A stretch of 40,749 nt of DNA, taken from NCBI RefSeq assembly GCF_011065895.1, contig NZ_JAALCR010000042.1:1-40749 (forward strand). The letters run 5' to 3'. Positions 28,258 through 38,300 of the stretch are shown one piece after another; the stretch's first letter is position 1, and every line of letters starts with the position of its first letter. A model generated the notes under the pieces. That model saw nothing but the letters and a program-made list of their open reading frames with translations. It did no database searches and was not told where the DNA came from. Origin of the DNA: Paludisphaera rhizosphaerae. Its GTDB lineage: Bacteria > Planctomycetota > Planctomycetia > Isosphaerales > Isosphaeraceae. Made by a program: the position numbers and the translations under genes.

Positions 28258-29172
28258 TCAGCGATCCGAACGTCCCCCCTGCTCCGTCACCTTCCGCTCG
28301 TAGACGTTCGCCCACGACAGGAAGTCGTAGAACGAGAGCAAGGTGCAGAAGACCAGCCCCGGCTTGCCGTCGAGGAAGCCCAGGCGCGCGACGTACGAGT
28401 AGAGGAACCGCACGGCCGGACGCATCGGCAGGCGGAGATACACTTTCTTGAGCATTCGCTTGAAGCGCTTGCCTCGGCCGATGGTCGTGGGGATCGGCTC
28501 CGAGAGGAACCGCTCGTACTGGGCGGCCTCCCAGACGGCGTAGCGGTTGTGCTTCTCGACCCAGGCGGCGATGGTCGGGTACGCGTGGTGGTCCAGCTCG
28601 TGCGTGAGCCGGCCGACGCGGCCCTGCAGCTCGACGTGCTCGTGGGCCTCGTTGTCGCCGGAGCGCCCGCCGGAGTGGTCGGGCATGCGCTCGTAGCGGC
28701 CGAGCTTGTGCTTGAACAGGCGGAGGTTCCAGCACTCGGAATAGCCGCAGTGCTTGATCCGCCGGCCGAGGAAGAAGTACTTGCTGTTGAGGTAGTATCC
28801 CTCGGCCTCGTCGGCCTCGATCCTGGCGGCGATCTCGCGGGCCAGATCGGGGACGACGATCTCGTCGGCGTCGACGATCAGGACCCACTCGTTGCGGAAC
28901 GGCAGATTGTCGAGCGCCCAGTTCTTCTTCTTGGGATAGACCCCGTTGAACGCGAACTGGACGACCTGCGCCCCGTGCTCGGCGGCGACGGCGGCCGTCT
29001 CGTCGGTGCTCCGGCTGTCGACGACGTAGACCTCGTCCGCCCACGCCAGCGCCGGCAGGCAGCGGCGGAGGTTCTCCGCCTCGTTCTTCACGGGGACGAT
29101 GACGCTGACGGGCGCCCTGGCGGTCGTCGGGGCGTCGCGTCTTGTGGTCCGGGTCTGGTCGAGGACGGTCAT
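28258..29172 (-). CDS. Glycosyltransferase family 2 (WaaE/KdtX-like)
   Basis: The 304-residue enzyme transfers a sugar from a nucleotide donor. A GT-A fold is indicated by VSVIVPVKNEAENLRRCL (about 22-39), VDSRSTDET and the metal-binding VDADEI (about 99-104). The KKKNWALDN and SYFFLG-type segments and the C-terminal hydrophobic region (LYSYVARLGFLDGKPGLVF) resemble WaaE/KdtX-type enzymes, which add glucose to lipopolysaccharide core. It lies at the edge of the polysaccharide cluster. The exact acceptor is not readable. The ribosome site is weak. Confidence 0.85.
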   Translation of the reverse strand: MTVLDQTRTTRRDAPTTARAPVSVIVPVKNEAENLRRCLPALAWADEVYVVDSRSTDETAAVAAEHGAQVVQFAFNGVYPKKKNWALDNLPFRNEWVLIVDADEIVVPDLAREIAARIEADEAEGYYLNSKYFFLGRRIKHCGYSECWNLRLFKHKLGRYERMPDHSGGRSGDNEAHEHVELQGRVGRLTHELDHHAYPTIAAWVEKHNRYAVWEAAQYERFLSEPIPTTIGRGKRFKRMLKKVYLRLPMRPAVRFLYSYVARLGFLDGKPGLVFCTLLSFYDFLSWANVYERKVTEQGGRSDR

Positions 29173-29232
29173 GGGTGGGGGCTCACGGGGAAGGATGACT
29201 TTGATGGATCAGCACGCAGGGCGATGAAGTCG

Positions 29233-29280
29233 TCCCTTCTCCCCCCGGGAGAAGGTGCCCCGAAGGGGCGGATGAGGGTT
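29233..29280. repeat. Single two-hairpin repeat module, CTTCTCCCC subtype
   Basis: CCCTTCTCCCCCCGGGAG with AAGG, hairpin GCCCCGAAGGGGC and GGATGAGGG. It lies 35 bp from a paired element. Confidence 0.82.
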
Positions 29281-29315
29281 GTCGCGTTTCGGACGGAGCG
29301 AGTCGGAGGCATAAT

Positions 29316-29484
29316 CGTCTTCCCCCCTGGAGGGGGAAGACAGACCGCGAAGCGGTCAGATGAGGGGGACGACCGGCGGCGGGCATCTGAAAACGCTTCG
29401 AGGCCACGGCCTTCTGGATCTCCCACCCCTCATCCGCCCCTTCGGGGCACCTTCCCCCTCAAGGGGGGAAGGCCGTTATGGTCT
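29316..29484. repeat. Paired inverted two-hairpin repeat (REPIN-like)
   Basis: The left module has GTCTTCCCCCCTGGAGGGGG with AAGAC, ACCGCGAAGCGGT and AGATGAGGGGG. The right inverted module has CCCCTCATCCG, GCCCCTTCGGGGC and CCTTCCCCCTCAAGGGGGG. It is nearly the same as the element at 117-284, including spacer landmarks such as GACCGGCGGCGG and CTGGATCTC. It fills the gap between the GT4 and GT2 genes. Confidence 0.9.
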
Positions 29485-29516
29485 GGTTCGCGTTCGATGG
29501 GCTCTCCGAAATTCGT

Positions 29517-30698
29517 TCACGGAATAACGCATTCCGGCGGCGTTCCGCCGCCGGCGAGCCACTCGTACACGGCGGTCAGGCGGGCGGCTTGTTGTTCCCA
29601 GGTGTAGTTGGTTTCGACGAGCCTGCGGCCGTTGGCGCCGAGGGTCGCGCGCTGGTCGGGGGTGCGTTCGAGCAGGTCGCGGAGGGCCTGGGTGAGGGCG
29701 TCGGCTTCGGGATCGACGACGACGGCTGCTTCGGAGGCGGCGGCTTCGGGGAAGTGGCAGGCGGTGGTGAAGACGCAGGGGAGCGACCGCGCCATCGCCT
29801 CCAGGATCGCCATGCTGAAGCCCTCGCTGTAGCTGGGCAGCGTGAAGGCGTCGGCCGCCGCCCAGACGCGTCGGGCTTGCTCGCCCGCGACGTGGCCGAC
29901 GTACGTCGTCCGGCGGTTCAGGCCGAGTTCGCCGACCCTCGCGGCGAACGGCGCGAGCGCACCGTCGTCCTTGCCGGCGATCAGCAGGTGGAGCTGGGGG
30001 AAGTCGGCGGCGAGGCGGCCCATGGCCTCGGCTAGCAGGTCGAGCCCTTTCTTGGCGTGGACCCGGCCGTAGAAGAGGAGGACGAACTTGTCCTTCAGTT
30101 CGGGGTGCTCCGCCTCCAGCGCCTCACGCGGCGGCAGGTCGTCGAACGCCGAGAGGTCGACGCCGTTGGGGACGAAGCAAACCGGCGCCCATGGGGCCAG
30201 GTCGCGGAGGTGGCCGATCTCGGGCCGCGACAGCGCGTGCAGGCAAGACGCTCGCCGCAGGTTCTTCGACTCCACCAGCGCCAGGTACAGCTTTTTCTTC
30301 CAGCGCTTGTGTCGCAGGGCCCAGGGCTCAGCCATGCCGTGCGCGGCCATGACGTAGGGGACCTTCGCATTGCGAGCGGCCGCCGCGCCGCGTCGCGAGT
30401 GCCCCTGCCACAGGCCGTGCATGTGGACGACCTGCGCCGAGCGGACGGCGGCCTCCAGGTCGGCGTCGGGGCCGTCGATGGGCAGGTCTTCGGGGGCGTT
30501 CAACAGGTCGTGTCGCGATTCGGTGGGCGTCAGGATCCGGACGTCGCCGCCGGCTTTTCGGAGCGCCCCGGTCATCCCCAGGATGCTGGGGACCATGCCG
30601 CCGTCGCGGACCGGGTCCAGCCCGTTGCAAAGGTGGAGCCAACGCGCGGCGGCCGCGCGCGGCGTCGTTTGGGAGCGAGTCGCGGTTGCGGTTGTCAT
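29517..30698 (-). CDS. Glycosyltransferase family 4
   Basis: This 393-residue GT-B enzyme transfers a sugar from a nucleotide-sugar donor to a growing glycan. The N-terminal acceptor lobe opens with LHLCNGLDPVRDGGMVPSI; VHMHGLWQGHS and MAAHGMAEPWAL are typical. The donor lobe contains LLFYGRVHAKKGLDLLAEA and the E-x7-E segment EGFSMAILE (about 305-313). It is preceded by AAGGAGC before the ATG. Nearby GT4, GT2 and Wzy-like genes point to surface polysaccharide synthesis. Donor specificity is not determinable from sequence. Confidence 0.9.
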   Translation of the reverse strand: MTTATATRSQTTPRAAAARWLHLCNGLDPVRDGGMVPSILGMTGALRKAGGDVRILTPTESRHDLLNAPEDLPIDGPDADLEAAVRSAQVVHMHGLWQGHSRRGAAAARNAKVPYVMAAHGMAEPWALRHKRWKKKLYLALVESKNLRRASCLHALSRPEIGHLRDLAPWAPVCFVPNGVDLSAFDDLPPREALEAEHPELKDKFVLLFYGRVHAKKGLDLLAEAMGRLAADFPQLHLLIAGKDDGALAPFAARVGELGLNRRTTYVGHVAGEQARRVWAAADAFTLPSYSEGFSMAILEAMARSLPCVFTTACHFPEAAASEAAVVVDPEADALTQALRDLLERTPDQRATLGANGRRLVETNYTWEQQAARLTAVYEWLAGGGTPPECVIP

Positions 30699-30764
30699 CG
30701 GGGGCTCCTTCCGTGAAGCGTGTTGTCAGATCAACTGTTGCAACTCATTCGGGAGGCTCATCTC

Positions 30765-30890
30765 CTCCCTTCTCCCCTTGTGGGAGAAGGTGCCCCGCAG
30801 GGGCGGATGAGGGGGCCATAACCGCCGGTGGACTTCGAGACCCCCCTCATCCGGCCTGCGGCCACCTTCTCCCACAAGGGGAGAAGGGAC
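30765..30890. repeat. Paired inverted repeat, CTTCTCCCC subtype
   Basis: CTCCCTTCTCCCCTTGTGGG with AGAAGG, GCCCCGCAGGGGC and GGATGAGGGGG are followed by the inverted CCCCCCTCATCCGG, GGCCTGCGGCC and CCTTCTCCCACAAGGGGAG. It sits between two GT4 genes. Confidence 0.88.
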
Positions 30891-30913
30891 GATTGCGGGG
30901 GCTTCTCGCTTGC

Positions 30914-32086
30914 TTAAACCCTTGCGAACCTCCGTCGCCTCGGCCGGCTCGCGGCGATCTCCCAGGCTTCGGTCGCTCCGATGGCGAAGCGCTCCGGGCC
31001 CCACTCAGCGGCGACTTCTCGTGAGCGGCGGGCGACGGTCTGGCGGTCGGGCTCGGAGAGTGTGGCGGCCCATTCGAGCTTGGCGGAGATGTCGCGGGCG
31101 TCGTTCGGGTCGAACCGCGCGCCGGTCTCTCCCTGCGGGTCGGGGACGAGCGTTCGGGCGCAGCCGCACCGCGAGGAGAGCAAGAGCGGCAAACCGGCGG
31201 CGGCGGCCTCGTTGGCGACCAGGCCCCAGGGCTCGGAGACGCTCGCCAGCACGAAGGCCCCCGCGTGGGCGTACCAGCGCGCCAGGGCGTCGGCCTGGAG
31301 GAAGCCTGGGCGGTGGATCGATCCCTCGCAGCCTGATTTCGCGATCGACTCGGCGACCTCATTCGCCTGGGGACCGTCGCCGCAGAGGACCAGGTCCCAT
31401 GAGCCTCCCTGGGCGCGGTAGAGGCCGAACGCCTCGATCAGCTTCGGCAGGTTCTTTTCCGGGGCGAACCGGCTGACCGAGAGGAAGAAGGGCCCCTCCG
31501 GCATCTCCGCCCGCGAGCCCGGCAGCCTGCGCCAGGCGTCGGCCTGATTGGCGAAGAAGTCGTGGTCGACGGCGTTGTAACCCAGGGCGATCCGATCGGC
31601 GGGGAGGCCCAGGTCGACGAGATACTCGCGGTGCGAGGGCCCGCCGCAGAGGGCCGCGTCGAAGAGCCGGAGCCGTCGCGACTTGATGATCTCCTTGTAC
31701 CAGGCCCGGGGGCGGTCGACGGCCTGCGACTCGGACATGAGGATCGTCGGGATGCGTCGGCGGCGGCCCCAACGGGCGAGGGCCAGCGACTCGGGCCGGA
31801 CGTACCCCACGGCGGCCACGGCGTCGGGACGGTCGCGGTCGAGGGCCTCGGTCATCGCCTCGGTGCAGGCGCCGGCGGGGATGTCCTCGAGCGCCCGGCC
31901 GGGGAACAGGACGACGCGGTCGAACGGCTCCTCGCCCTCGGCGCGGGTCCAGGGGTAAAGACGCTCGCCGCCGGCCGTCTCATAGGCGATCAGGCGGTCG
32001 CCCCGCGCCGAGAGCCTCGCGGCCAGGGCGCGGAGCCTCGCCAGGTGGTACGGGCCGAAGTTGGTGAAGCAGACGGCGTATTTCAA
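30914..32086 (-). CDS. Glycosyltransferase family 4
   Basis: This 390-residue GT-B enzyme begins MKYAVCFTNFGPYHLARLRAL with a TTG start at 32086, supported by GGAGA 8 bases upstream. The donor lobe has FFLSVSRFAPEKNLPKLIEAF, LCGDGPQANEV and SEPWGLVANEAAAAGLP, the family's E-x7-E region. The same reading frame is open further upstream to 33721, but that part is out of frame with the polymerase gene and should not be translated. The gene follows the Wzy-like gene by 41 bp in the same direction, so the two are likely co-transcribed. Acceptor and donor unknown. Confidence 0.87.
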   Translation of the reverse strand: MKYAVCFTNFGPYHLARLRALAARLSARGDRLIAYETAGGERLYPWTRAEGEEPFDRVVLFPGRALEDIPAGACTEAMTEALDRDRPDAVAAVGYVRPESLALARWGRRRRIPTILMSESQAVDRPRAWYKEIIKSRRLRLFDAALCGGPSHREYLVDLGLPADRIALGYNAVDHDFFANQADAWRRLPGSRAEMPEGPFFLSVSRFAPEKNLPKLIEAFGLYRAQGGSWDLVLCGDGPQANEVAESIAKSGCEGSIHRPGFLQADALARWYAHAGAFVLASVSEPWGLVANEAAAAGLPLLLSSRCGCARTLVPDPQGETGARFDPNDARDISAKLEWAATLSEPDRQTVARRSREVAAEWGPERFAIGATEAWEIAASRPRRRRFARV

Positions 32087-32127
32087 GTTGAGGTCTCCGG
32101 GCGTCCCGACGTCTCTTTCAACGTCTC

Positions 32128-33564
32128 TCAGAGGCTCACGCCAGTGGGGGCGTGCGAGGCTTTCATGGAGTGAGCGGGGAAGCCGGCCGCCGGCGCGCCG
32201 GCCCAGCCGAACCCCTGCGGCGCGGCGGCCTGCGGTTGCGGCTGCACCTGCGGCGCACGGCACCAGCGGGCCACGATCCAGGTGAAGACGACGACCGGGA
32301 AGGCGGAGAAGGCCCAGTTGTAGTAGAACCAGACCATCGGGTCGTCGGTGACCACCATGAACCAGGCGTTGAAGAAGAAGATGGACCAGAAGAACTGCGC
32401 CCAGGTCGTGTGGGCGTAGAGCAGGAAGTAGTCGTAGAGCAGCCGCAGGAAGATCGCGACGCCGGCCATCACGAGGATCGTGCCGAGGTCGCCGCCGTTG
32501 AGCTGCGCCGCGCCCAGGATGCCGATGGCCGGCCCGGCGAAGTCCTCCTCGCGGTCGTACTCTGAGCCGGCGACCCAGGCGGCGCGCCACTGGTCGCGGC
32601 CGAAGAGCGGCTTCGTCGGCCAGACGATCCGGGGAATGAACGTGGAGACGACCCGGAAGTAGCTCTGGCCGTAATCGTAGCCCGCCTTCTCCGGGACGGT
32701 GGCCAGCATCAGCAGGTAGCCGCCGTACTCCTTGGTCTCGTAGGAGGCGTCGGGATCGTCGTACTCGCCCACGACGTCCATGCTCACGAGCATCTTCGCG
32801 GGGTCGAAATCGCCGACGTACTCCACGAAGCCGGAGAACGAGCGCTCGTAGTCCGGGTTGTTCCGCCAGCCGATCGCCAGCGTGACGACGAGCGCCCCGG
32901 CGAACGCGGTCCCGCCCAGGACGCTCCACGACGGCCGCTTCCCTTTGGTGGTGTAGATCACGGCGACCGTCGCCAGCACGCCCATCAACGAATGCGAGCG
33001 CTTGCCGTTGAACATCCAGATGACCACGTAGGCCGCCGCCGTCATCAGCCCGACGTAGAAATAGGCCGGCCGCGGCGAGTCCGCCCGCCGGCCCGTCGCC
33101 ATCAGCAGGACGGCCGCCGTCATCATCACGAACGGGAACGAGCGGAGCAGCGCCTCCTCCGCGGAACGCTCCTCGGCCGGGACGCCGCCGCCGAAGACCC
33201 CCGCGCAGAACATGCCCCAGACGATCAGCACGGGGCTGATCAGCGCGACCGTCTCGGTCGACCACCCGCGCGGCGATTCCGGAAGTCGGCGGGCGATCAG
33301 GCCCCCGATCCCGGAATGGTAAACCAGCAGGAACCACGCCAGCGCCAGGAACGCCCGGTAGTTCGCCAGCGTCACCAACTCCACCCCGCGGACGTTCACC
33401 GCCCAGTCGTGGAACGAGATCGGCTGGATCACGTACACCTGGATGTACCCGACGAAGAACATCCAGACCGGCGCGAACGGGTCGAACCGCTTCGTCGCGA
33501 CCTGCCAGACGAAGTACGCGGCCATCAAGCCGGCTGTCGCGTAGACGTAAAAGAATTCGTCCAT
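32128..33564 (-). CDS. O-antigen / oligosaccharide polymerase-like membrane protein (Wzy-like)
   Basis: The 478-residue integral membrane protein has about ten to twelve hydrophobic segments. A large central loop (about 245-345) contains GWRNNPDYERSFSGFVEYVG and VVSTFIPRIVWPTKPLFGRD; the latter resembles the loop of oligosaccharide repeat-unit polymerases. These join lipid-linked repeat units into long polysaccharide outside the inner membrane. The C-terminal tail is Gln/Pro/Ala-rich and probably disordered. It lies directly upstream of a GT4 gene (41 bp). No flippase (Wzx) or chain-length regulator (Wzz) is in the window. The family is diverse, so the call rests on topology, loop motifs and context. 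Confidence 0.75.
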   Translation of the reverse strand: MDEFFYVYATAGLMAAYFVWQVATKRFDPFAPVWMFFVGYIQVYVIQPISFHDWAVNVRGVELVTLANYRAFLALAWFLLVYHSGIGGLIARRLPESPRGWSTETVALISPVLIVWGMFCAGVFGGGVPAEERSAEEALLRSFPFVMMTAAVLLMATGRRADSPRPAYFYVGLMTAAAYVVIWMFNGKRSHSLMGVLATVAVIYTTKGKRPSWSVLGGTAFAGALVVTLAIGWRNNPDYERSFSGFVEYVGDFDPAKMLVSMDVVGEYDDPDASYETKEYGGYLLMLATVPEKAGYDYGQSYFRVVSTFIPRIVWPTKPLFGRDQWRAAWVAGSEYDREEDFAGPAIGILGAAQLNGGDLGTILVMAGVAIFLRLLYDYFLLYAHTTWAQFFWSIFFFNAWFMVVTDDPMVWFYYNWAFSAFPVVVFTWIVARWCRAPQVQPQPQAAAPQGFGWAGAPAAGFPAHSMKASHAPTGVSL

Positions 33565-33629
33565 GATGTTCGACGCTCTCCGCGCGTCCCCTCTCGTGCC
33601 TTCCCTGGTGCAAGTCTTCGATGAACTTC

Positions 33630-33793
33630 GTCTTCCCCCCTCGCGGGGGAAGACAGATCGCGAAGCGATCAGATGAGGGGGATGATCGGCGTCGGATGTC
33701 CGTCCGACGTTTCGTCCTCAACGCGAAGCCGATCCCCCCTCATCCGGCCCTTCGGGCCACCTTCCCCCGCGAGGGGGGAAGGCCGTTATGATC
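33630..33793. repeat. Paired inverted two-hairpin repeat (REPIN-like)
   Basis: GTCTTCCCCCCTCGCGGGGG with AAGAC, GATCGCGAAGCGATC, AGATGAGGGGG, then spacer GATCGGCGTCGG to GCCGATC and the inverted CCCCCCTCATCCGG, GGCCCTTCGGGCC, CCTTCCCCCGCGAGGGGGG. Left-module and spacer landmarks closely match the element at 11950-12118. Confidence 0.9.
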
Positions 33794-33809
33794 CTCCATC
33801 CAGTACGCC

Positions 33810-35153
33810 TCATCCCCCCGCCGGAGCCAGGATCGGTGATGCGCCGCCGGCGCGAGCCTCGGCGCGGCGGGCTTCGACGAGTCCGGCGACGGCCTCGACG
33901 ACGCTCACGTGATAGCGGGGCCAGTCGAAGTCCATCGCCCGGCCTCTGGCGGCTGCGGCCATCCGGGCGCGGAGGACGGCGTCGGTTCCCAACCGGGTCA
34001 TCGCGGCCGCCAGGGCGTCGACGCTCCGCGCCGGGACGATCAGGCCCTCGACGCCGTCGCGGACGACCGAGCCGGCCTCTCGCGTGACGATCGACGGCAG
34101 GCCGCAGGCGAGCGCCTCATACGTCACCACGGCCGAGCCCTCGAAGAGCGACGGAAACACGAAGACGTCGGCCGCCGCCATGTGCGAGGGGACCTCCGGG
34201 TGCCCCACCCGGCCGAGGGGTTCCACGCCTTCCATGAGTCCCTGGATCGGTCCCAGCCGGCGCGGCATGGGGCCGAGCAATTGCAGCCGCCAACCGGGGC
34301 GGCGGACCTTCGCCCAGGCTTCCAGAAGATACTTGATCCCCTTCCGCTGGCTGACCCCGCCGGCGAAGAGGAACGTGCAGGAGTCGTCCGACCGACGCTG
34401 GGTGAGCGGGTGGAAGCGGCGGCAGTCGGCCGCGTAGGGGATGACTCGGATCCGGTCGCGGGCGATCCCCTCGCGTTCCAGGGTCGCGGCGATGTGCTCC
34501 GAGGGGACGAGGATTCGGTCGGCCTGCTCAAGGTCGCGGAGGCGACGGGCGTGGAGCCAGTCCATCTCCTCGCGGTCGAGGCTGGCGTCGCCCAGGTAGA
34601 GCGGGAAGAAGTCCGGCGCGTGGGCCTCCTCGTCGCGGAGGACGCGGGCCTCCTCGCGGACGTCGCCGTGGACCATGCTCAAGATCGTGGCGATCCCCCG
34701 GCGTCGGCAGTAGGGCAACGCCACGGCCGAGGCCACGTCGCTGAAGGCCAGCAGCGCCTCGGGTCGAGAGCCCGCCAACTCGCCGGCGGTGCGGCGGTCG
34801 AACCAGTGGGTTCGAGCCCGAGCCGCGAGGCGTTTGAGCTGCGGTCGCGAGCCCGCCAGGCGGGATTCCAGCTTCAACGCCAGGTCGACGCTCGGCACGC
34901 CGACGACGCGGTCGGCCGGGATCTCCTCATGGTGCCGACGCTCCAGGAACCGGCGGCAGCGGTCGTACAACCGGGGCGTCAGCCGACGAGCCATCGCGGT
35001 GCTCAGGCCGTCGGGGTCGTGATAGAACGAGGTCACGAACCGCCGCAGCATCCCCGCGCGGGCGAGCCCGACGACAGCCTGATAGGCGGGGGGACGGGCG
35101 TCCGGGCAGGCCACGACCACGGAATCCCGATATATCCAAGACGGCACGTCCAT
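33810..35153 (-). CDS. Glycosyltransferase family 4
   Basis: This 447-residue GT-B enzyme has an acceptor lobe with an unusually long N-terminal part (about 1-235) that includes VVGLARAGMLRRFVTSFYHD. The donor lobe shows LFAGGVSQRKGIKYLLEAW, HMAAADVFVFPSLFEGSAVVTYEALACGLPS (E-x7-E, about 364-372) and VRDGVEGLIVP. GGAGG immediately upstream of the ATG supports the start. It heads the polysaccharide cluster in the same orientation as the polymerase and the other GT4 genes, but a repeat element separates it from the polymerase, so it may be transcribed separately. Confidence 0.9.
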   Translation of the reverse strand: MDVPSWIYRDSVVVACPDARPPAYQAVVGLARAGMLRRFVTSFYHDPDGLSTAMARRLTPRLYDRCRRFLERRHHEEIPADRVVGVPSVDLALKLESRLAGSRPQLKRLAARARTHWFDRRTAGELAGSRPEALLAFSDVASAVALPYCRRRGIATILSMVHGDVREEARVLRDEEAHAPDFFPLYLGDASLDREEMDWLHARRLRDLEQADRILVPSEHIAATLEREGIARDRIRVIPYAADCRRFHPLTQRRSDDSCTFLFAGGVSQRKGIKYLLEAWAKVRRPGWRLQLLGPMPRRLGPIQGLMEGVEPLGRVGHPEVPSHMAAADVFVFPSLFEGSAVVTYEALACGLPSIVTREAGSVVRDGVEGLIVPARSVDALAAAMTRLGTDAVLRARMAAAARGRAMDFDWPRYHVSVVEAVAGLVEARRAEARAGGASPILAPAGG

Positions 35154-35357
35154 GGCGCCTCCGACCGACCTTCCCTGGTGGCTCGTCTCTAGTCGTCACG
35201 TCGAAGTAGACCAGAAGTCGCCCCGAGGAGCAAGCCCGAGGCAACGCTTGAGCAGTGTGGCCGGATAGGTAGCCGCCCGCTGAAGGCTGTCCGCGCGTGG
35301 ACGGGGCTCCGAACTCGGCGTCCCTCGGCGGCGGATGGTCCCGTAAAGTCGGGCCAT

Positions 35358-38300
35358 CTATCGCATGAGAGGGTCGAACCAGGTGCGGAGGACGTCCGAG
35401 ACGTCGAAGGAGAGGAACGCCAGGCTACCCAGGAGTGGAACGACGTAGCTGAAGAGGTTCGCCATCAACGGTTGGTCGACCGTGATCCGGTTTGGGGTGG
35501 TGTCGGCGACTCGACTGACGACCTCATCTCGATTCACCCCGAACACGACGAAGATGATCGTGGTGACGATCAGCAGCGCGAGCCACCCAAGGCCCGTAAT
35601 CAATCGCGCCTGCCACGGGAACGGATATGAGCTGACTGCGAGGATGGCGCAGAGCGTGCCGCTGACCAGATACCCGATCTTCAACCAGATCTGCGAGAAC
35701 CAGGCGGCTAGCCAGCGGATGATTACCAAGGCGAGGAAGTCTTCCGATGCCTTGATCCACTGGGGGAGGGCCTTGTCTGGTCCCGGATGCTCCTGAATCG
35801 ATGATCTTGAATTCCTCCGCCGCGAACCCCCTTTTTTCTCGACCGACTTGGTCGCCTCGGGCTCAAGCGGTTCGTCGGGTCTGGAAACCGGGGTTTGCTC
35901 ATGCCGGTAGCGAAAGAGGATCTCGCAAAGTCGCGTGAGCGGAGCGTTCCTCATCGAGGGATCGAGTTCGAGCAGGCGGGCCTTCATATCGGACCATTCC
36001 TCGGCGGTTACAATGACGCCCGCTTGGCAGAGTTCGACTGGGATGGCATCCGTGCTCGTTGAAGACAGGGCTTCCGCCTGACGCCTGACCGCTTCGTACC
36101 GCCCTCCCCTCGGTTTGGGGGCTTCATAGACCCAGCGGGCTACGCGAGGGGGGAGCCGGTCGAACGCGCCAACGAAGGGCAGCCGCTCGATCTTGTGGAG
36201 GCACCTGCGCATCTCCTGCCAGAGCAGCAGAAGCTGGAGCCATTCGAAGGTCAGGCTCCCCAACACTAGGGCGAACAGGATGGACAGCCCCCATACGAAC
36301 AGCGGCTCGTCCACGGAAGGGAGTGCGGGCTGCAAGAACGGCTGCGAGATTGGGGCGGCTAGGATGTACGCATCAAAGGCCAGGATCATGGCCAGGGCGA
36401 TAGGGCGTCGCTCGAGGAGGCACCGCCAAGGCTTAGACATGAATCTCCCGAAGTTCGGGCAGGACTCCGGTGGCAATGCGCCGACGGGGCGTTCCAGCAT
36501 CGGGCTCCGCGGCGTGGCCTGCTTCTGCAGGTAGCGGCTGTAGAGGCGTGTGAGCACCCAGCCGAGCCAGGCGAGGCTCAGGAACAGGAGCGGGAAGACG
36601 GGCGAGACGCCGCTCGAGAGAGCGTTTGTACGATAGAACGCCAAGAGGTCGTCGGTCTGGCTTAACGCCTCGTCCTGAGATCCCACGTCCAGAGGTTGTA
36701 CTCCCACGGCTCGGCCTCCGCCATACAGGACCACGGCGGCGACGAGGAGGATGAGCAGGGCTGTGAAACCCGCTGCGAGGAGGCGCGCGAATCGGTCCCC
36801 CTCGCCACGGCGGGGCGAATTCTCGGAATCCACCGGCGGTCGAGGCGACTCGCCCGCGCCGGTCCTCGGGGCAGCGCAAAGGACGACCAGGGCTGCGGCC
36901 GCCCCGACTGCCATGAGGATCTGGACGGCGACGGCGACGACGATCAGGCGGGAGGCCCAACCGCCGGGGGCCCAGGGGACGACTGCGATCGCACGGAGTC
37001 GCAAGATCGGGCGGGCCGCCATATGGAGGACGGCGATCATGAAGAGCAAGGCGACTAGGAGATAGCCGCGGGGGCCGTCAAGGCGTCCTCGCCTGGTCGA
37101 TCCTCTAGCTGGAATCCAATTCAGCCACTCCGCCAGCCGTGGGAGGGACAGCCGATTCGCGGCAACCGGCGCTTCCACGCCCCTGCTGGCCGAGCGGTCC
37201 CAACCGAGCTGGAAAATCGCCAACCCCGCCAGCGCAACGCAAACCATGCAAAGCCCGGAGAAAAAAAAGAGCCAGCCCCTGCGGAACGTGGGCTGGAGCT
37301 GTGCGCCGTCATTCCCGTCGGACGCAGGTTCGGCATTGCCGCCCGTGGGTTTTGGCGCGGGGTAGATGGGGGCGTCCTGGGCAGGAGCGGCCTTATCGAC
37401 GTGGAGCGGATAAATCCCGTGGTTCCCGACGACGCCGATCCACACTGGGGGCGTTTCTTCGTCGGCGCGCGCCTGCTGGAACGGACGTCCGTACTCGATG
37501 AGATGCCTTGTGAAGACTGCGTCGGTCGCAACTACGTCGAGCACGTTGTGGAGTTGAAGGACCGAGGCGTTGTAAATGCCCTGTGCATCATTGCTCGAGA
37601 AGAAGATGCGCTTGTCCCAGCTTCGGTCCTTGTTATCGAGCTGGGGAGCAGTGCTCCACGACTGGTTCCGCGGCAAGAGCGGATAGGTGGAGGCGACGAA
37701 CATCCCCCGAAGATCGGCGATGTGCTCGGGATGCGTGAAGACCAAGTCGTTGTCAGTCGTGAAGATCCGGGCGTCGGGGATCATGCGACGTATCTTGCCC
37801 ACGAGAAAGATTACGTCGCGCACATCGGTGGCGGTGATCCCGATGGTCCGGATTTCTCGATGGCTGATGTCCATCAGGATCTCGTCGACGATCAGTTCGT
37901 CGAGCGGCGTCGTATACTTGGGCGTCTGCGGTGCGATCAGGTCCAACGGCCGTTTCACGACGTCCGAACCCGGGACCAGCCGCTCGCTCGGCGGCAGGAA
38001 TTGAGCGGGGCCGCCCGATTTCTCCTGCCCCTCGTACATGGACCGGATTCGCGCAATGTTCTGCGGAAATGAATAGTAGTGAGCCACGAAGCCCTGACCC
38101 TCGGGTTTATTGGCATTCTCCTTATCGGGCTTCGTCTTATCGAAGTACAACTGCCCGAAGCCAGTGTTCGACTCATAGAGTAAGGCGACCTCCACCCGCC
38201 CCTCTGCCTTGCTTTGGCCCTTGAGGAATCTGTGCATCGCGACCTCGACGACATTCTGGCCGTGGACCGTCGTTCGATAACGGAGACAAGCGCGACCCGG

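Noticed and set aside
32087-33721. N-terminal extension of the GT4 frame to a 935-residue protein
   Set aside because: The upstream part is out of frame with the clear polymerase gene and encodes Arg/Gly-rich sequence; a TTG with a good ribosome site explains the GT4 alone.
35154-35357. Possible tRNA or small RNA between the GT4 gene and the giant membrane protein
   Set aside because: No cloverleaf, no terminator hairpin with T-run and no promoter hexamers could be found.
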